Assembly (NCBI GenBank): GCA_963579025.1 | Contig: CAUZFZ010000115.1 | Span: 1-35,517 of the forward strand | Length of the DNA stretch: 35,517 nt | Origin: CAUZFZ01 sp963579025 | GTDB taxonomy: Bacteria; Planctomycetota; Planctomycetia; Planctomycetales; Planctomycetaceae | Reading direction: 5' to 3' | Notes under the pieces: model-generated | The model's database searches: none | Seen by the model: the letters and a program-made list of their open reading frames with translations, nothing else | What the model was told of the DNA's origin: nothing | Shown here: positions 1 through 8,610 of the stretch, piece by piece | Numbering within the stretch: the first letter of the stretch is position 1 | How the letters are laid out: the number at the start of each line of letters is the position of its first letter | Translations under genes and position numbers: made by a program

Positions 1-58
1 GTTGGAGCGCCACCTACGGGGCAACTCTGAGGGCCGCCTATCCCGCCGGACTGCGACC

Positions 59-3000
59 TTACGGAGAAAACAGCTCCCACGCTGCAAAAACCGCCGCATA
101 ATCCGCGCCCCACAGAGACTGGACCCGGTTCATATGCCGCAGGTGAGTCCACAGGACCGGGATCGGCCCTTTGGCGAAAAAGTAGGGATAACCCAGGCCG
201 TCATGCAGCGCCGCCCGAATCAGATCGATGGAACCCCCGTCTGCATCTGCAGACCGCTTGCCCGTCAGGGCACCTGGAAACCACGTGTGCAGAACCTGAA
301 TGCCGCCTTCCCAGGTAAGCGCGAGCAACTGTCTCAGCAGGTTCGACGGAACAGGAGTTCCCGTGGCACTCAAAGCGCGTTCGAAGTGTGCGTTCGAACT
401 GTCCATTTCCCCGGTCTTGTAACCGATCCAGCCTCGCTTGCCGTCGACCCGAGCCTGGACAAGACCGAGGTCCGCCAATTGCCGTGCCATCTGAAACTGC
501 TGGTCTGCCCGTTGGTATCGCCCACGCATCACCAGCACATCGCCCAACCCTTCCGCAATCCGAAATCGCAGGGCGTCGCCTGATCCACTTTCGTCCGCGC
601 CGTGACGAGCAATGTCAAACTGCTGTTCGGCGACATCGAGTGCGTTCTGAGACCGTGCACGCTCGGCGGCAACCAGTGCGTATGGCAGCGCACGCTCCGG
701 CTTGTCGGCCGCGTCGAAAAAGTACGCTAGGTCAAACACGCGTTGCCATTGCCGATGATCGATTCTCATCGGCTCACCGGGCTCGGCAAAGTCGGGCGTG
801 CGGTGAATGTGCGACTCGACTTCTGACAGACTGAAACTCGCCGTCTGCTCGATCACCAGCGCGATCTTCAGGTGATGCCCCCGCACTTTTCCGGCGGCCA
901 GGTGATTGACGACGGACTCACGGATACGGTCGTGATACGTTTCGACGACCGTGTCATCTTCCTGCTCTGTTGTCCGCACAAAGTTGCTGGTCCGCAGTTG
1001 TGCCAGCAGACTCGGTCCGTGAGTTCTCTCGTCGATCGTCTGATAAGCCTCGGATGCACGCATCGGGCGACCGGCCACAGCAATCACTTCCAGCAGCCGA
1101 CGCGATTCCTCAGACAATCGGCAAACGCGCGACCAGATCACTTCGTCCAGCTCCAGCGTGCCAACGCTGGCTGAAGCATCGTCCTGAACGTGCTGCGCCA
1201 GTTCCCACACGAAGAACGGTGATCCACCGGACTCCTTGCCAATGCGCTCCGCAATCTGCTTTTCTCGCTGGCTGTCACGTCCCAGGAGGCTCAGGGCCAG
1301 TCGGCTGGCGTCAGTTTCCGACAACGCATCAACAGCCAACTCCTGTCGGTGCGGATGGTCCTGTCCTCGCTGATAAGCATCCGCCAGAACCCGCAGTGCA
1401 GGACTCGTCTCCACGTCCTCACGCCGATACGAGCCGAGCAACAGGAGACGGGGACTTTCCGGTGGACGCACGAGGTCTGCCAGCAGATTAGAGCTGTCCT
1501 CGTCACCCCATTGCAGGTCGTCGATGTACAACACGACTGGCTGTTTTTGACCAAGATTCCCTAGCAGATCTCTCAACGTTGTGAGTGCCCGCTGCCGAAA
1601 CTCCTGTTGATCCGCGCTTTCCACCGAAGGCTTGTCGGCATCGGTAGCACCAGGCACCTGCCCGAATACGGGAAACAAGCGAACCAGAGGCAACGTGTCA
1701 TTCGGCATCAGCGTGACCAGCGTCGCCGCGGGCAACTCGCACAGGTAGACGACAAGAGCGTCAATCAGGCTGTCCAGCGCCTTAAATGGCACGGATTCTT
1801 GCTCGTAGCAGCGTCCTTCCAGCAGAATCGTCGTTTCGCTCCGATGGATACTGTCGACAAAGCGGCGAATCAGAACGCTCTTGCCCATGCCCGAGAAACC
1901 ATGCACAAACACGCTGCGTGTCGCGCCTTCGCTGACTTCCGCCAGCGACTGTTGCAGCGTCTCGAAATGCGTCTCCCGGCCGACCAGATCCGCAGAGTGA
2001 ACCACAGTCGTTGTCGCGGCTTCCTGAATGCTGTCCGCGATGTCGTCGGCTTCGACGGCGCGCAACACATCAACTGTCGATGGGCGATTCGCCGGATCGA
2101 TCTCCAGCAATGCCATGCACAGATCGTTCAGTTCTTTGGGGACGCCCGGCTTTCGCTTATCCGGAGCCAGGGGCATTTCGTACTGCTTGCGCAGCATGGC
2201 TTTGAGCGACTTGTCCTGAAACGGAAGTCGTCCCGTCAGAACCTCGTACAGCATCACTCCCACGGCATACCAGTCACTGGCCTCCGTCAGAGCTCGGCAT
2301 GCGGCCTGCTCGGGAGCCATGTAATGCGGCGTGCCCTGAATCGACTTCGGCATGCGACCGTCTTCGTCACGAGTGATTTCGGCAATCAGGCCGAAGTCCA
2401 GCAGGACGAGTCGGCCTTCTGTCGTGACGAAAACGTTGGACGGCTTGATATCACTGTGCAGCTTTCCGCCGCGATGCAGTTCGTTAAGACCAACGGCCAG
2501 TTGTTTAAGGACATCGTATAACCGGGTCAGACGTCGCATCGACAGTCTCGACGAGTCGGCGGCCACATCAGCGACCCGACGACGACCGCCATCGATCTTC
2601 AGTGAGTCATACTCGGACCACACGAACTCCAGGAATTCCACACCACGCAACAGTTCCATCGTCAGGCACCACGTCTTGCCATCCGAGTGGAGTTCATACA
2701 GCGACGCAAGATTTCGATGCGCGATGTCTGCCAGGGCCCGGAATTCCTGCTTGAAGCGAACCAGATCGTCCGGCCCCATGCGCTGCAGCGTCTTCAGGGC
2801 AACTTCGCGACCGTGCTTCTCATCGAACGCCCGATAAACGACTCCCATACCGCCGCGGCCGAGTTCTTCCATGACCTCCAGCCCAGCCAGACTCGGAGTC
2901 TTGAAATCCTTCTTCCGGCGACGCGATCGCTTTGTTGCTTCCGGTCCCGCTTCCGTCTCGGCGGGGACCGGTCGCTTCTCTGTCCCGGCCTGCAAATCGG

Positions 3001-3337
3001 CGGGCACAAAGTCACTTGTGGGAGCAACCTTGTCGGCTGATTCGTCGTCGCTGACAGAGCCACTCGACGCACCGGAGTCAGGCTCGTCGTCCGATAGAAG
3101 TTGTGAAACGAGCTGCCCGGGTTCCACATTCCGTTCGGATGTCGGCACGACCGTCAGTGCCAGCGCTCCCGGAGATTCCGTCTCCTTGCTGCTGCTTTCT
3201 CGGATGTCCACGCCGCACAAAGAACAAACCAGCTCGGAAGAGTCCGACGACTCGACCGGGGCGTCCAGGGAGTGGCCATGCAGGCAAGTCAAACTCGACG
3301 TCATCAATCGATCCAGAAGAGTGCAGTCGTCGAACAC
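59..3337 (-). CDS. Serine/threonine protein kinase fused to AAA ATPase
   Basis: A 1092-residue signalling protein. The N-terminus has a short Cys/His cluster (CLHGH near residue 18, CSLCG near 38) that looks like a zinc ribbon, then an acidic low-complexity linker. The kinase domain spans about 150-430: glycine loop GRGGMGVV (160-167), VALK lysine at 182, catalytic loop HSDIKPSN (294-301), DFG at 314-316, and MAPEQ. An ATPase domain follows, with P-loop GFSGMGKS (480-487) and Walker B VVLYIDDLQWGD, then TPR-like helices. The family (PknB-type kinase with AAA and TPR regions) usually continues much further. Here it stops at TAA (59-61) in what looks like the middle of the helical region, so it may be truncated. 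The catalytic loop has HSD instead of HRD. The GTG at 3337 and the ATG at 3304 (just before the zinc ribbon) are both possible starts. The kinase identity is certain; its targets are unknown. Confidence 0.9.
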   Translation of the reverse strand: MFDDCTLLDRLMTSSLTCLHGHSLDAPVESSDSSELVCSLCGVDIRESSSKETESPGALALTVVPTSERNVEPGQLVSQLLSDDEPDSGASSGSVSDDESADKVAPTSDFVPADLQAGTEKRPVPAETEAGPEATKRSRRRKKDFKTPSLAGLEVMEELGRGGMGVVYRAFDEKHGREVALKTLQRMGPDDLVRFKQEFRALADIAHRNLASLYELHSDGKTWCLTMELLRGVEFLEFVWSEYDSLKIDGGRRRVADVAADSSRLSMRRLTRLYDVLKQLAVGLNELHRGGKLHSDIKPSNVFVTTEGRLVLLDFGLIAEITRDEDGRMPKSIQGTPHYMAPEQAACRALTEASDWYAVGVMLYEVLTGRLPFQDKSLKAMLRKQYEMPLAPDKRKPGVPKELNDLCMALLEIDPANRPSTVDVLRAVEADDIADSIQEAATTTVVHSADLVGRETHFETLQQSLAEVSEGATRSVFVHGFSGMGKSVLIRRFVDSIHRSETTILLEGRCYEQESVPFKALDSLIDALVVYLCELPAATLVTLMPNDTLPLVRLFPVFGQVPGATDADKPSVESADQQEFRQRALTTLRDLLGNLGQKQPVVLYIDDLQWGDEDSSNLLADLVRPPESPRLLLLGSYRREDVETSPALRVLADAYQRGQDHPHRQELAVDALSETDASRLALSLLGRDSQREKQIAERIGKESGGSPFFVWELAQHVQDDASASVGTLELDEVIWSRVCRLSEESRRLLEVIAVAGRPMRASEAYQTIDERTHGPSLLAQLRTSNFVRTTEQEDDTVVETYHDRIRESVVNHLAAGKVRGHHLKIALVIEQTASFSLSEVESHIHRTPDFAEPGEPMRIDHRQWQRVFDLAYFFDAADKPERALPYALVAAERARSQNALDVAEQQFDIARHGADESGSGDALRFRIAEGLGDVLVMRGRYQRADQQFQMARQLADLGLVQARVDGKRGWIGYKTGEMDSSNAHFERALSATGTPVPSNLLRQLLALTWEGGIQVLHTWFPGALTGKRSADADGGSIDLIRAALHDGLGYPYFFAKGPIPVLWTHLRHMNRVQSLWGADYAAVFAAWELFSP

Positions 3338-3703
3338 CTTGCGCGCTCACCAGGACATCCAGCGACGAAGTCCAAGGCAAACCGCGTTTCCATGCTAACG
3401 CTCAAGGGCTGTTTCATCACCAGATCGAAGCCGGCCGATGAAACTGTTTGCTGCACAAACACTTCCGATGACTCAACGCTCATCAGTCCATAAACGCCGC
3501 GACTGATGCGTCGCCCATCCTCATTTGACGCAGTGCGTTAGCCGGAACACGCAAACGTCTGGCTCCGGCCGTCAGGTCAACATCCACGAGGACGGGGAAT
3601 TGTGCAGTGGGCAGAGTATGCTGCCGTTGATTGACCCCGGTTCAAGTTCGCCGCGAGTAGACCGACGCAAGTTCGAGTCCAGGTCGTGTCACTGGAGGTC
3701 TCC
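3338..3703. other. Divergent intergenic region, no gene seen
   Basis: This 366-nt gap separates the kinase (minus) from dinB (plus), so it should hold both promoters. The only structure I see is a weak inverted repeat, GCCGGA (3541-3546) with TCCGGC (3564-3569). I found no clear LexA-type operator upstream of dinB, although such a site might be expected. Confidence 0.5.
3694..3698 (+). promoter_or_regulatory. Ribosome binding site that fixes the dinB start
   Basis: GGAGG lies 5 nt before GTG at 3704. The protein then begins MILHIDMD, which matches the usual start of Y-family polymerases. An in-frame GTG at 3686 lies upstream of this site and would add six residues; it is less likely. Confidence 0.65.
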
Positions 3704-4879
3704 GTGATTCTGCACATCGACATGGATGCCTACTACGCAGCCGTTGAGGAACGTGATCAACCTGCGCTGGTCGGCCAGCCGGTCATCGTTGGCGGCTCGG
3801 CTGATTCACGCGGCGTCGTGTCGACGGCCAACTATGTAGCGAGAAAATTTGGCGTGCATAGTGCCATGCCGATGCGAACGGCCATCAGGCTCTGTCCGCA
3901 AGGCGTCGTGCTCCCGGTTCGCATGGATCACTACGCACGCATCTCGCGACAGATACGTGAGATATTTCAACGCTACACGCCGCTGGTCGAGCCCTTGTCG
4001 CTCGACGAGGCATTTCTCGACGTACGCGGCAGCCAGCAACTCTTCGGATCGGCTGTCGAGATCGGTCACCGCATCAAGTCGGATATCCTGAGTGAAACGC
4101 AGCTCGTTGCGTCCGTCGGTGTGGCTCCCAACAAGTTCCTCGCCAAGATCGCCAGCGACCTTCAGAAGCCGGACGCATTCGTCATCGTCGAATCAGGCCG
4201 CGTCGACGAATTCCTTTCTCCGCTGCCGGTGTCGCGTCTATGGGGCGTCGGCAAACGAGCCGAAGAAAAACTGCACGGCATCGGCATCCAGACGATCGGT
4301 CAGCTCAGTCGCGCGCCGTTGGCCACTCTGAAGATGTGCTTCGGCGATGCGGTGGCCTCTCACCTGCACGATCTGTCGCACGGACGCGACGACCGCAGCG
4401 TCGTTCCGGACCGGGACGCCCGATCGATCTCGCACGAAACGACATTCCCGGTCGATATCTCGGACGCCGAGGTGCTGCGAGCTTGCCTCCTGGACCTGAC
4501 CGAACAGGTGGGCCGTCGGCTGCGCCGCCATGAGATCTTCGGTCGCACGGTGCATCTGAAAGTTCGCTTCAGTGATTTCCAGACCATCACCCGCTCGCAC
4601 TCGCTGCCGGACGCATCCAACACGACCAGCGATTTGTGGCAGGCCGTGTCCGAGCAGTTGTTTCCTCGCGTCACTCTGCAGCCAACACGACTGCTCGGGG
4701 TGGGCGTCAGCACGCTGAGTCATACGCGAGAACGCCAACGCACTTTGTTCGACGATGCCTCCGACCGCGACGCGGCACTCGATTCCGCATCCGATGCAAT
4801 CCGCGATCGATTTGGTGGCGCCGCAATTCAGCGAGGCTCATCACTGACGCGCCGACGCAGCACGGATGACCGTGCGTGA
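3704..4879 (+). CDS. dinB: DNA polymerase IV (Y-family translesion polymerase)
   Basis: A 391-residue Y-family DNA polymerase that copies past damaged bases with low fidelity. The catalytic acidic residues are present: the HIDMD motif (D6, D8) and SLDEAFLDV (D101, E102). The helix-hairpin-helix region (LWGVGKRAEEKLHGIGI) and the little-finger domain follow. Length and order are normal for DinB. Near the C-terminus, QRTLF resembles the QLxLF sliding-clamp-binding motif, but it sits about 45 residues before the end instead of at the tip; the tail after it is charged and probably disordered. GTG start with a strong ribosome binding site. No damage-response operator is obvious upstream. The next gene on the same strand starts about 100 nt downstream and is functionally unrelated. 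Confidence 0.95.
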   Translation: MILHIDMDAYYAAVEERDQPALVGQPVIVGGSADSRGVVSTANYVARKFGVHSAMPMRTAIRLCPQGVVLPVRMDHYARISRQIREIFQRYTPLVEPLSLDEAFLDVRGSQQLFGSAVEIGHRIKSDILSETQLVASVGVAPNKFLAKIASDLQKPDAFVIVESGRVDEFLSPLPVSRLWGVGKRAEEKLHGIGIQTIGQLSRAPLATLKMCFGDAVASHLHDLSHGRDDRSVVPDRDARSISHETTFPVDISDAEVLRACLLDLTEQVGRRLRRHEIFGRTVHLKVRFSDFQTITRSHSLPDASNTTSDLWQAVSEQLFPRVTLQPTRLLGVGVSTLSHTRERQRTLFDDASDRDAALDSASDAIRDRFGGAAIQRGSSLTRRRSTDDRA

Positions 4880-4979
4880 TTCTCGGTTCGCCACACAGAA
4901 GACAGCCGCTATTCAATCGCTAGAATGTCGCACACTGAACGTGGGTTTCTATTGGGCCTCGATAACTGGACTGACTGCC

Positions 4980-6740
4980 ATGACCGCATTTCTGCCCCAG
5001 AACGACTCGTGCCGTGCCCGCCGAAACATTCAACTTGGGATCGCCCGATATCGTTACCAGTACAACTACTCGTACTTGAATCCGCTGGCTCTCATCAGCC
5101 GAGTGCCCATCAACGACAAGCCGACATTCGACTGGATCAAAATGGTCGGGGATCGCGTTATGACGATCTTCGAGAACCGTCTGGTCATGACGGGAGACAA
5201 AGCAGCGGCAAAGGGGTTCACCGACTCCGGGGCTCACCTGCGACGCCGACTCGGACAGGGCGACGCAGTTTTTACGGAGGTTCTTGAAGTTCTCTCGCAG
5301 GGGATGGACGCACTGACGGACGTCGAAGACGAAACGCAGCGTCCGACCAGTCTCGACGACTACGCCGACCTTTTTCGGGAGATTGATCTCCCACCGATTC
5401 ACAAGAACTACAAGGACGACGCCGTCTTCGCGGAGTTGCGGGTTGCCGGACCCAATCCCGTTATGCTCCACAGAATCACGCGAGTCCCGGATCACTTTCA
5501 GGTCACCGGTGAGCAGTTTGCTGCCACGATGAAGGGTGATTCGCTGGAAGCCGCTGGACAGGAAAATCGGCTCTATCTGGTCGATTACAAAGCGCTGGAG
5601 GGCATGGACAACGGGCAGCTCAAGCGGGCGGAAGCAATCGTCACCAAGTACGCGTATGCCCCTCTCGCTTTGTTGGCAGTCGACAAATCCAGTGGGGCTT
5701 TGTGCCCGGTCGCCATTCAGTGCAAACAGACTCCGGGTCCAGACAACCCGGTCTTCACGCCACGCGACGGCAACAACTGGCTAATCGCCAAGACGATTGT
5801 TGAGATTGCCGATGGCAACGTTCACGAAGCTGTGACCCATCTGGCCAGAACGCATCTTTACATTGAGCCGTTCTGCATCGCGATGCACCGGCAACTGGCG
5901 CGACGGCATCCACTCTTCAGACTCCTGGCCCCACACTTCGAAGGCACGCTGTCGATCAACAACGCCGCGGCTGAGAAGCTCGTCGCGCCCGGTGGCCCCG
6001 TCGAACTGCTGACGTCTTCCCCGATCAAGCAAACGCTGCAGGCAGTGGTGTCCGGAGTCGAAACATATCTCTTCGATGAGCAGTTTCTGCCCAAAGCACT
6101 GGCCAAAAGGGACGTCGCGGACTCAGACGCGTTACCCAATTACCCCTACCGTGACGACGCACTCCTTTACTGGAAGGCGATTCATCAATGGGTGACTGAA
6201 TACGTCGGCACTTACTACAAAACGGAATCCGATGTCGTAAGCGACGTGGAACTACAGCGCTGGGCCACGGAGGTTGTTTCCAGCGAGGGTGGACGTATCC
6301 GTGGAATGAGCGCCATCAATTCGAAAGAGTATCTGGCCGAAGTGCTGACAATGGTCATTTATACCGCCAGCGTGCAGCACGCGGCCGTGAACTTCCCGCA
6401 GTGGGACTACATGAGCTACGTGCCGAACATGCCCCTGGCTGGCTACGCACCAGCCCCGACGTCAACCGACGAGGCGACGGATGCGGACTACCTGAAGTAC
6501 CTGCCACCCACAGACATCGCCCGCCTCCAGATGGAAGTCGGCTACATGCTGGGCGCGGTACACTACACGCAATTGGGTCAGTACGACGCAGACCACTTCG
6601 GCCCGGAAGTCGGCGCTGCTCTTAAGACGTTTCAGGCCGCCATCAAGGGCATCGGCGAGCAGATTCAGGCGCGCAATCAACAACGACGTCCCTATCAGAT
6701 TCTGGCGCCGCACGGGATTCCGCAGAGCATCAATATCTGA
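4980..6740 (+). CDS. Lipoxygenase (non-heme iron fatty-acid dioxygenase)
   Basis: A 586-residue lipoxygenase, which inserts O2 into polyunsaturated fatty acids to give hydroperoxides. The iron ligands can be read directly: H287 and H292 in HLARTH, H467 and N471 in HAAVNF, and a C-terminal isoleucine in the ending HGIPQSINI. Other family landmarks are YNYSYLNPLALI, MLHRITRVPDHF, IEPFCIAMHRQLARRHPLF and INNAAAEKL. It has no N-terminal PLAT domain and no signal peptide, as in several bacterial and cyanobacterial members, so it is probably cytosolic. I chose ATG 4980 because MTAFLPQNDS begins the conserved region. An ATG at 4866 would overlap dinB and add 38 residues that look non-conserved. No strong ribosome binding site is visible at 4980. 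Lipoxygenases are sporadic in bacteria, so horizontal origin is possible. Regiospecificity cannot be read from the sequence. Confidence 0.95.
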   Translation: MTAFLPQNDSCRARRNIQLGIARYRYQYNYSYLNPLALISRVPINDKPTFDWIKMVGDRVMTIFENRLVMTGDKAAAKGFTDSGAHLRRRLGQGDAVFTEVLEVLSQGMDALTDVEDETQRPTSLDDYADLFREIDLPPIHKNYKDDAVFAELRVAGPNPVMLHRITRVPDHFQVTGEQFAATMKGDSLEAAGQENRLYLVDYKALEGMDNGQLKRAEAIVTKYAYAPLALLAVDKSSGALCPVAIQCKQTPGPDNPVFTPRDGNNWLIAKTIVEIADGNVHEAVTHLARTHLYIEPFCIAMHRQLARRHPLFRLLAPHFEGTLSINNAAAEKLVAPGGPVELLTSSPIKQTLQAVVSGVETYLFDEQFLPKALAKRDVADSDALPNYPYRDDALLYWKAIHQWVTEYVGTYYKTESDVVSDVELQRWATEVVSSEGGRIRGMSAINSKEYLAEVLTMVIYTASVQHAAVNFPQWDYMSYVPNMPLAGYAPAPTSTDEATDADYLKYLPPTDIARLQMEVGYMLGAVHYTQLGQYDADHFGPEVGAALKTFQAAIKGIGEQIQARNQQRRPYQILAPHGIPQSINI

Positions 6741-6863
6741 CCCGCCCCGCAGACGTTACGCTTTTTCGGCGCGGACAAGGCCGGGCACGATTGCCAGCGG
6801 TAGACGTCCGTCCGGAAGGTTGCCTCGCGCGACATTCGCATACGCCTTAATCTCTGATCAGTG

Positions 6864-6890
6864 AAATCCTGCGCAAAACGCGCAGGATTT
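6864..6890. repeat. Perfect 11-bp hairpin downstream of the lipoxygenase gene
   Basis: AAATCCTGCGC (6864-6874) and its exact complement GCGCAGGATTT (6880-6890) are separated by 5 nt. It lies 123 nt after the lipoxygenase stop and directly before the nested palindrome at 6896. It could stop transcription, but no T-run of note follows, so it may be part of the neighbouring repeat element. Confidence 0.7.
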
Positions 6891-6895
6891 CTGAC

Positions 6896-6947
6896 GTAGC
6901 GAAAGTCGCCAGGACTTTCCGCCGAAACTCTTGGCGAGTTTCGCTAC
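6896..6947. repeat. Nested palindromic repeat element (two hairpins in an outer stem)
   Basis: The outer stem GTAGC/GCTAC (6896-6900, 6943-6947) encloses two perfect hairpins. The first is GAAAGTC-GCCAG-GACTTTC (6901-6919), the second GAAACTC-TTGGC-GAGTTTC (6924-6942). The 5-nt loops can pair with each other (one G-U wobble). The two halves are therefore near-complements of one another while each is also self-complementary. The same design recurs at 17538, 26515 and 29006. Confidence 0.8.
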
Positions 6948-6989
6948 CACTTGGTTCCGGCTCGTCCGGGTTATGGGAGAGTCTTCAGA

Positions 6990-8171
6990 ATGTGGAATTC
7001 AGTACTGGCTCTGTGTCTGGTCCTCAATCTCGTGACAGCGGTTTCCGCCGAGCAGGTTCCCGAATTCCAATGGCGTGCTGTCGAGATTGACTCCATTGAG
7101 ATTGGCTACGGCCTTCAGATGGCGGACGTCAACGGCGATGGAAAGACAGACATCGTGCTCGCCGACAAGAACACGATCCAGTGGTACGAGAACCCGAAGT
7201 GGACGAAACACATTATCGCCCGGGATCTTACAGTTCGTGACAATGTGTGCGTCACAGCCAGAGACATTGACAACGATGGCAAGTGTGAAATCGCAGTCGG
7301 CGGTCAATGGAATTATCGGGAGTCTCTCAAGGATGGTGCCGTCTTCTATCTGATCCCGCCCGAGGACCGAACGAAGCTTTGGACGCCAGTGCGACTGCAT
7401 AATGAACCCAGCACGCATCGCATGCATTGGGTCAGGGGCACGCAGAATCGATTCCAGCTCGTTGTGAAACCGCTTCGCGGTCGAGGCAGCGTTGATGGTG
7501 ACGGTGCAGGACTTCGAGTGCTTGAGTACTTCATGCCGACCAACCCGAAAGACGAATGGAAATTCGGCGTCGTCTGCGACTTCATGCACCTGTCACACAA
7601 CTTCCACCCGGTCAACTGGGACGACGACGAGGAAGAAGAAATGATCGTCGCCGGGAAAGAGGGCGTCTGGCACTGCGACAAACAGAACGGCGAATGGTCA
7701 GCCACGCAGTTGACGAAGAAGTTCGCGGGAGAGATTCGAGACGGTCGACTGCCCAACGGTCAGCGTTTCATCGTGACGATTGAGCCCAAACATGGATCGA
7801 CGTCGGCAGTCTATGTCGAGCCTGCGAAAAAGGGCGACATGTGGCGATCACTCAGCGTTCTGGACGAGGCTCTCAAGGACGGCCACGCGCTGGCATGCGC
7901 GGATTTCCTGGGAATCGGTTCCGACCAGATCGTCGTGGGCTGGCGAGCCATGAACGATCCAGGCGTCCCAGGCATCAAGCTATTTGCTCCGCTCGATAAA
8001 GACGGCACAAAGTGGCGAGAGACTCGAGTGTCCGCGGAGAAGGTAGCGGTCGAAGACATCAAGGCGGCCGACCTGAACGGAGACGGCAAAGTGGACATCG
8101 TGGCCGCCGCGAGGCAAACGAAGAACCTGGTAATCTTCTTCAACGAGTCAGCGACACCAGCTTCCCGCTAA
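6990..8171 (+). CDS. Exported FG-GAP/VCBS repeat protein
   Basis: A 393-residue protein with a signal peptide (MWNSVLALCLVLNLVTAVSA, cleavage likely before EQ) followed by FG-GAP/VCBS blades of a beta-propeller. Calcium-binding loops are visible as DVNGDGKTD, DIDNDGKCE and DLNGDGKVD, plus degenerate copies (NWDDDEEEE, DFLGIGSDQ). ATG 6990 has GGGAGA 9 nt upstream and begins the signal peptide; an upstream in-frame start at 6951 would hide it and overlaps the repeat. Planctomycetes carry many such surface or periplasmic propellers; ligand and partner are unknown. Its 3' end abuts the broken sulfatase gene on the other strand, so its last few residues (SATPASR) could come from the rearrangement junction. 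Confidence 0.85.
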   Translation: MWNSVLALCLVLNLVTAVSAEQVPEFQWRAVEIDSIEIGYGLQMADVNGDGKTDIVLADKNTIQWYENPKWTKHIIARDLTVRDNVCVTARDIDNDGKCEIAVGGQWNYRESLKDGAVFYLIPPEDRTKLWTPVRLHNEPSTHRMHWVRGTQNRFQLVVKPLRGRGSVDGDGAGLRVLEYFMPTNPKDEWKFGVVCDFMHLSHNFHPVNWDDDEEEEMIVAGKEGVWHCDKQNGEWSATQLTKKFAGEIRDGRLPNGQRFIVTIEPKHGSTSAVYVEPAKKGDMWRSLSVLDEALKDGHALACADFLGIGSDQIVVGWRAMNDPGVPGIKLFAPLDKDGTKWRETRVSAEKVAVEDIKAADLNGDGKVDIVAAARQTKNLVIFFNESATPASR

Positions 8172-8400
8172 CCGGCGAAGGACTGCAGATCGCCTGCTGG
8201 CAACAGGCGCGGTCAAACCGCAGTCCATCGGCAGCCAGTTTGTCCAGATTCGGGTTCTTCGCAATCGCTGAGCCGTAGCAACCAGGCTCCGGACGCAAAT
8301 CGTCAATCGCAATGAACAGAACATTGGGCTTGTTGCCGTATGCGGTGGCGGTCAGGGTCAACGCCAGCACGCAAAAACCAGGGAGCGTCGAAAGTCGCAT
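8140..8400 (-). pseudogene. Sulfatase, N-terminal fragment cut inside the catalytic signature
   Basis: From ATG 8400 the frame encodes a signal peptide (MRLSTLPGFCVLALTLTATA) and then the start of a type I sulfatase: KPNVLFIAIDDLRPEPGCYG, NPNLDKLAADGLRFDRACCQQAICSPS. The formylglycine cysteine is C72 (codon 8185-8187) of the C-x-P-x-R signature. After CSPS the expected Arg is replaced by Pro, and the frame ends 11 codons later in DNA shared with the 3' end of the FG-GAP gene. The gene keeps a good ribosome binding site (GGAGGG before ATG). About 80% or more of a normal sulfatase is missing, including most metal and substrate residues, so it cannot be active. A deletion that joined it to the FG-GAP gene is the simplest explanation. 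Confidence 0.82.
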
Positions 8401-8610
8401 ATCGATGTCCCTCCGTGCAATCGGTTGGTCGCCGTCACGACTTGAGTCACAATATGGCACGGCAATGCGGCCGTGACTCGCGACGTCGCTCAGGATTCCA
8501 TTCAGCAGCGTGGTGCGGGAATAACTACCAACATCTGCCCGATCTGCAGGGCGTGTGTTTCCCTTATTGTATGGCGATCCCGCGTTTCTCGTCAGGCATA
8601 GGAGTTGGGC

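Noticed and set aside
1607..2521. A 304-codon open frame on the plus strand
   Set aside because: Antisense to the kinase domain of the minus-strand kinase gene, with no recognisable motif.
4866..4979. An upstream start for the lipoxygenase overlapping dinB
   Set aside because: The extra 38 residues look non-conserved; the family-like sequence begins at MTAFLPQNDS (4980).
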